From positions 310,001 to 374,000 of the forward strand of contig NZ_FOGY01000001.1 of the NCBI RefSeq assembly GCF_900111345.1: a stretch of DNA of 64,000 nt, written 5' to 3'. A program made the position numbers and the translations under genes. The notes below the pieces were generated by a model. It searched no databases. It saw nothing but the letters and a program-made list of their open reading frames with translations, and had not been told where the DNA came from. Source of the DNA: Psychrobacillus sp. OK032 (GTDB lineage: Bacteria; Bacillota; Bacilli; Bacillales_A; Planococcaceae). Positions within the stretch are counted from its first letter, which is position 1, and every line of letters begins with the position of its first letter. Below, piece by piece: positions 62,812-64,000 of the stretch.

Positions 62812-64000
62812 TTACCCAATAATTACCCGCTCTTTTGGATAATGATATTTGGTTTTATTGCTCTTTCCTCCTAATGAAAATAAGAATGAAAGCATGCCTA
62901 CGCGACCGATAAACATTAGAATCATCATCGTTAGTTTTCCTATATCCGACAACTCACTTGTAATCCCAAGCGACATACCACATGTTCCAAAAGCCGAGGT
63001 GATTTCAAAAACTAGTGTTGTAACCGGTATTTCAGGTTCTGTCACAGACAGTAAAATGGTTGCTACAAAAACCATTATTAATGCAAGTATAATTACCGCA
63101 AAAGCCCGAAAAACATCAATTAAATGTATCTCTCGGTTAAAAACTTGAAGACTGTCTTTTCCACGTGAAAAATTGATCAAAAATAACAGTGCAACCGCAA
63201 AGGTCGTTGTGCGTATTCCCCCACCGACAGAACTTGGAGAGGCTCCTATAAACATCAGAACACTCATTAATAAGTCCGTACCCTCATTAAATAACGTTAT
63301 ATCCATCGTAGTCATTCCCGCTGACCTTGTTGAAACGGAGTGAAAAAAAGCCGAAAAAAACTTTTCATGCCATGACATCTCTTTAAAGGAATTAAACATT
63401 TCAAGTAAAAAAATCATAACCGTTCCAAATATTAAGAGAATACCATAAGTAATCGTAGTAAGTTTCGTAAATAATGAAAAACGAAAATTTTTATTTTTAT
63501 TCTTTAAAAATGCTTTCACTTCTATTAAAACAGGAAATCCAATAGCGCCGAACACAATTAAAAAGCTAGTAATAATTTGGATAAAGTAATCATTATGATA
63601 AGGCACTAATGATTGGCCTGTAATGTCAAATCCTGCATTAGTAGTTGCAGATACAGAAGTAAAAATTCCCTGCATCATGGCTTGCTTAAATGAATCGTAA
63701 TACTGTGTAAAATATAAAGTTAATAATATCGCACCGACCAACTGAATTAACAACAGAATTTTTATGATTTCTCTTATTAAGTGCACTACTCCCGACATAG
63801 TATACTGATTGTGATCGACCATAATAAGTTGTCTTTCTCGTAAACCAATTTTCTTACCTGAAATAAGCCATATAAATGTCCCCAATGACATAATCCCAAT
63901 CCCGCCAAGTTGTAAGATGAGTATAATCATGATATATCCGAACACACTGTATGTTTCTGAAATATTAATCGTTGTTAGTCCAGTAACACTTACCGCACTT
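62812..64000 (-). CDS. ktrD: KtrD potassium channel-type uptake subunit, partial (N-terminus off the right edge)
   Basis: The frame stays open to the window edge beyond the internal GTG at 63945, and the first visible residues read SAVSVTGLTTINISETYS, the first selectivity-filter loop (SxxxVTGLT) of TrkH/KtrB proteins. Later loops include TTNAGFDITGQS, STRSAGMTTMD and FGTCGMSLG. About 396 residues are visible. The neighbourhood of a KinE-like kinase points to KtrD, the partner of KtrC, rather than KtrB. It imports K+ (or Na+-coupled K+) across the membrane. Confidence 0.9.
   Translation of the reverse strand, partial: SAVSVTGLTTINISETYSVFGYIMIILILQLGGIGIMSLGTFIWLISGKKIGLRERQLIMVDHNQYTMSGVVHLIREIIKILLLIQLVGAILLTLYFTQYYDSFKQAMMQGIFTSVSATTNAGFDITGQSLVPYHNDYFIQIITSFLIVFGAIGFPVLIEVKAFLKNKNKNFRFSLFTKLTTITYGILLIFGTVMIFLLEMFNSFKEMSWHEKFFSAFFHSVSTRSAGMTTMDITLFNEGTDLLMSVLMFIGASPSSVGGGIRTTTFAVALLFLINFSRGKDSLQVFNREIHLIDVFRAFAVIILALIMVFVATILLSVTEPEIPVTTLVFEITSAFGTCGMSLGITSELSDIGKLTMMILMFIGRVGMLSFLFSLGGKSNKTKYHYPKERVIIG

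Overview
The window comes from a low-GC, spore-forming member of the Bacillales. Gene content and order follow the Bacillus subtilis yla/ykt/pdh/ykr/ykq/yku/ykv neighbourhood: ylaN-ftsW, ylaI, ylaH, typA, ylaF, suhB(yktC), yktB, yktA, speA, pdhABCD, ykyA, def, ykrA, rpoY-rnjA, ktrC, darB(ykuL), ccpC, ykyB, cheV, ykwC, ykvS, mhqR, a KinE-like kinase and ktrD. The gene order is rearranged and other genes are inserted. The composition and protein flavour suggest a Planococcaceae-type genus (Psychrobacillus, Lysinibacillus or Sporosarcina relatives). That placement is an inference, not something the sequence proves.

Layout. 1-10 kb: cell division (FtsW, cut by the left edge), small conserved proteins, the ribosome-associated GTPase TypA, inositol monophosphatase, a nitronate monooxygenase-like flavoprotein and a PLP decarboxylase of the SpeA type. 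10-17 kb: a coupled deacetylase-lrgA-lrgB operon, an SDR protein without the usual catalytic residues, and an enoyl-CoA hydratase/acyl-CoA dehydrogenase/HMG-CoA lyase operon divergent from a LysR regulator. 18-23 kb: the four-gene pyruvate dehydrogenase operon behind a clear SigA promoter. 24-31 kb: YkyA lipoprotein, peptide deformylase, PfkB kinase, YkrA phosphatase, a previously unlisted 23-residue basic peptide gene, RNA polymerase epsilon, RNase J1, KtrC, a redoxin and an XRE-cupin regulator. 31-36 kb: spermidine/putrescine transporter potABCD and a NorA-type efflux pump. 36-49 kb: a dense eight-gene membrane operon (large exported protein, ABC ATPase, ABC permease, coiled-coil/Gln-Gly repeat membrane protein, MoxR ATPase, DUF58, two VWA membrane proteins). 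49-64 kb: CcpC, DarB, a PAS-GGDEF-EAL protein, YkyB, CheV, YkwC, a hidden Spo0E-type phosphatase gene, YkvS, CPBP protein, lipoprotein, MhqR, sensor kinase, a B12/radical SAM protein and KtrD (cut by the right edge).

The most unusual feature is a set of intergenic repeats, found at about a dozen places. Copies are built from strings of short perfect hairpins and one longer hairpin. Several stems differ between copies by matching changes on both sides, which indicates that the paired structure itself is maintained. Two copies belong to a longer composite repeat with a variable 20-bp tandem array next to it. No transposase is present. A 46-bp perfect palindrome without a loop lies beside one copy.

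Regulatory links visible in the window: KtrC, KtrD and DarB all belong to potassium/cyclic-di-AMP physiology; MhqR has an inverted repeat inside its own consensus promoter; the XRE-cupin gene next to potABCD has direct repeats in front of it; the LysR gene shares an intergenic region with the acyl-CoA operon. Most transcription units end in recognisable intrinsic terminators, several of them shared between converging genes.
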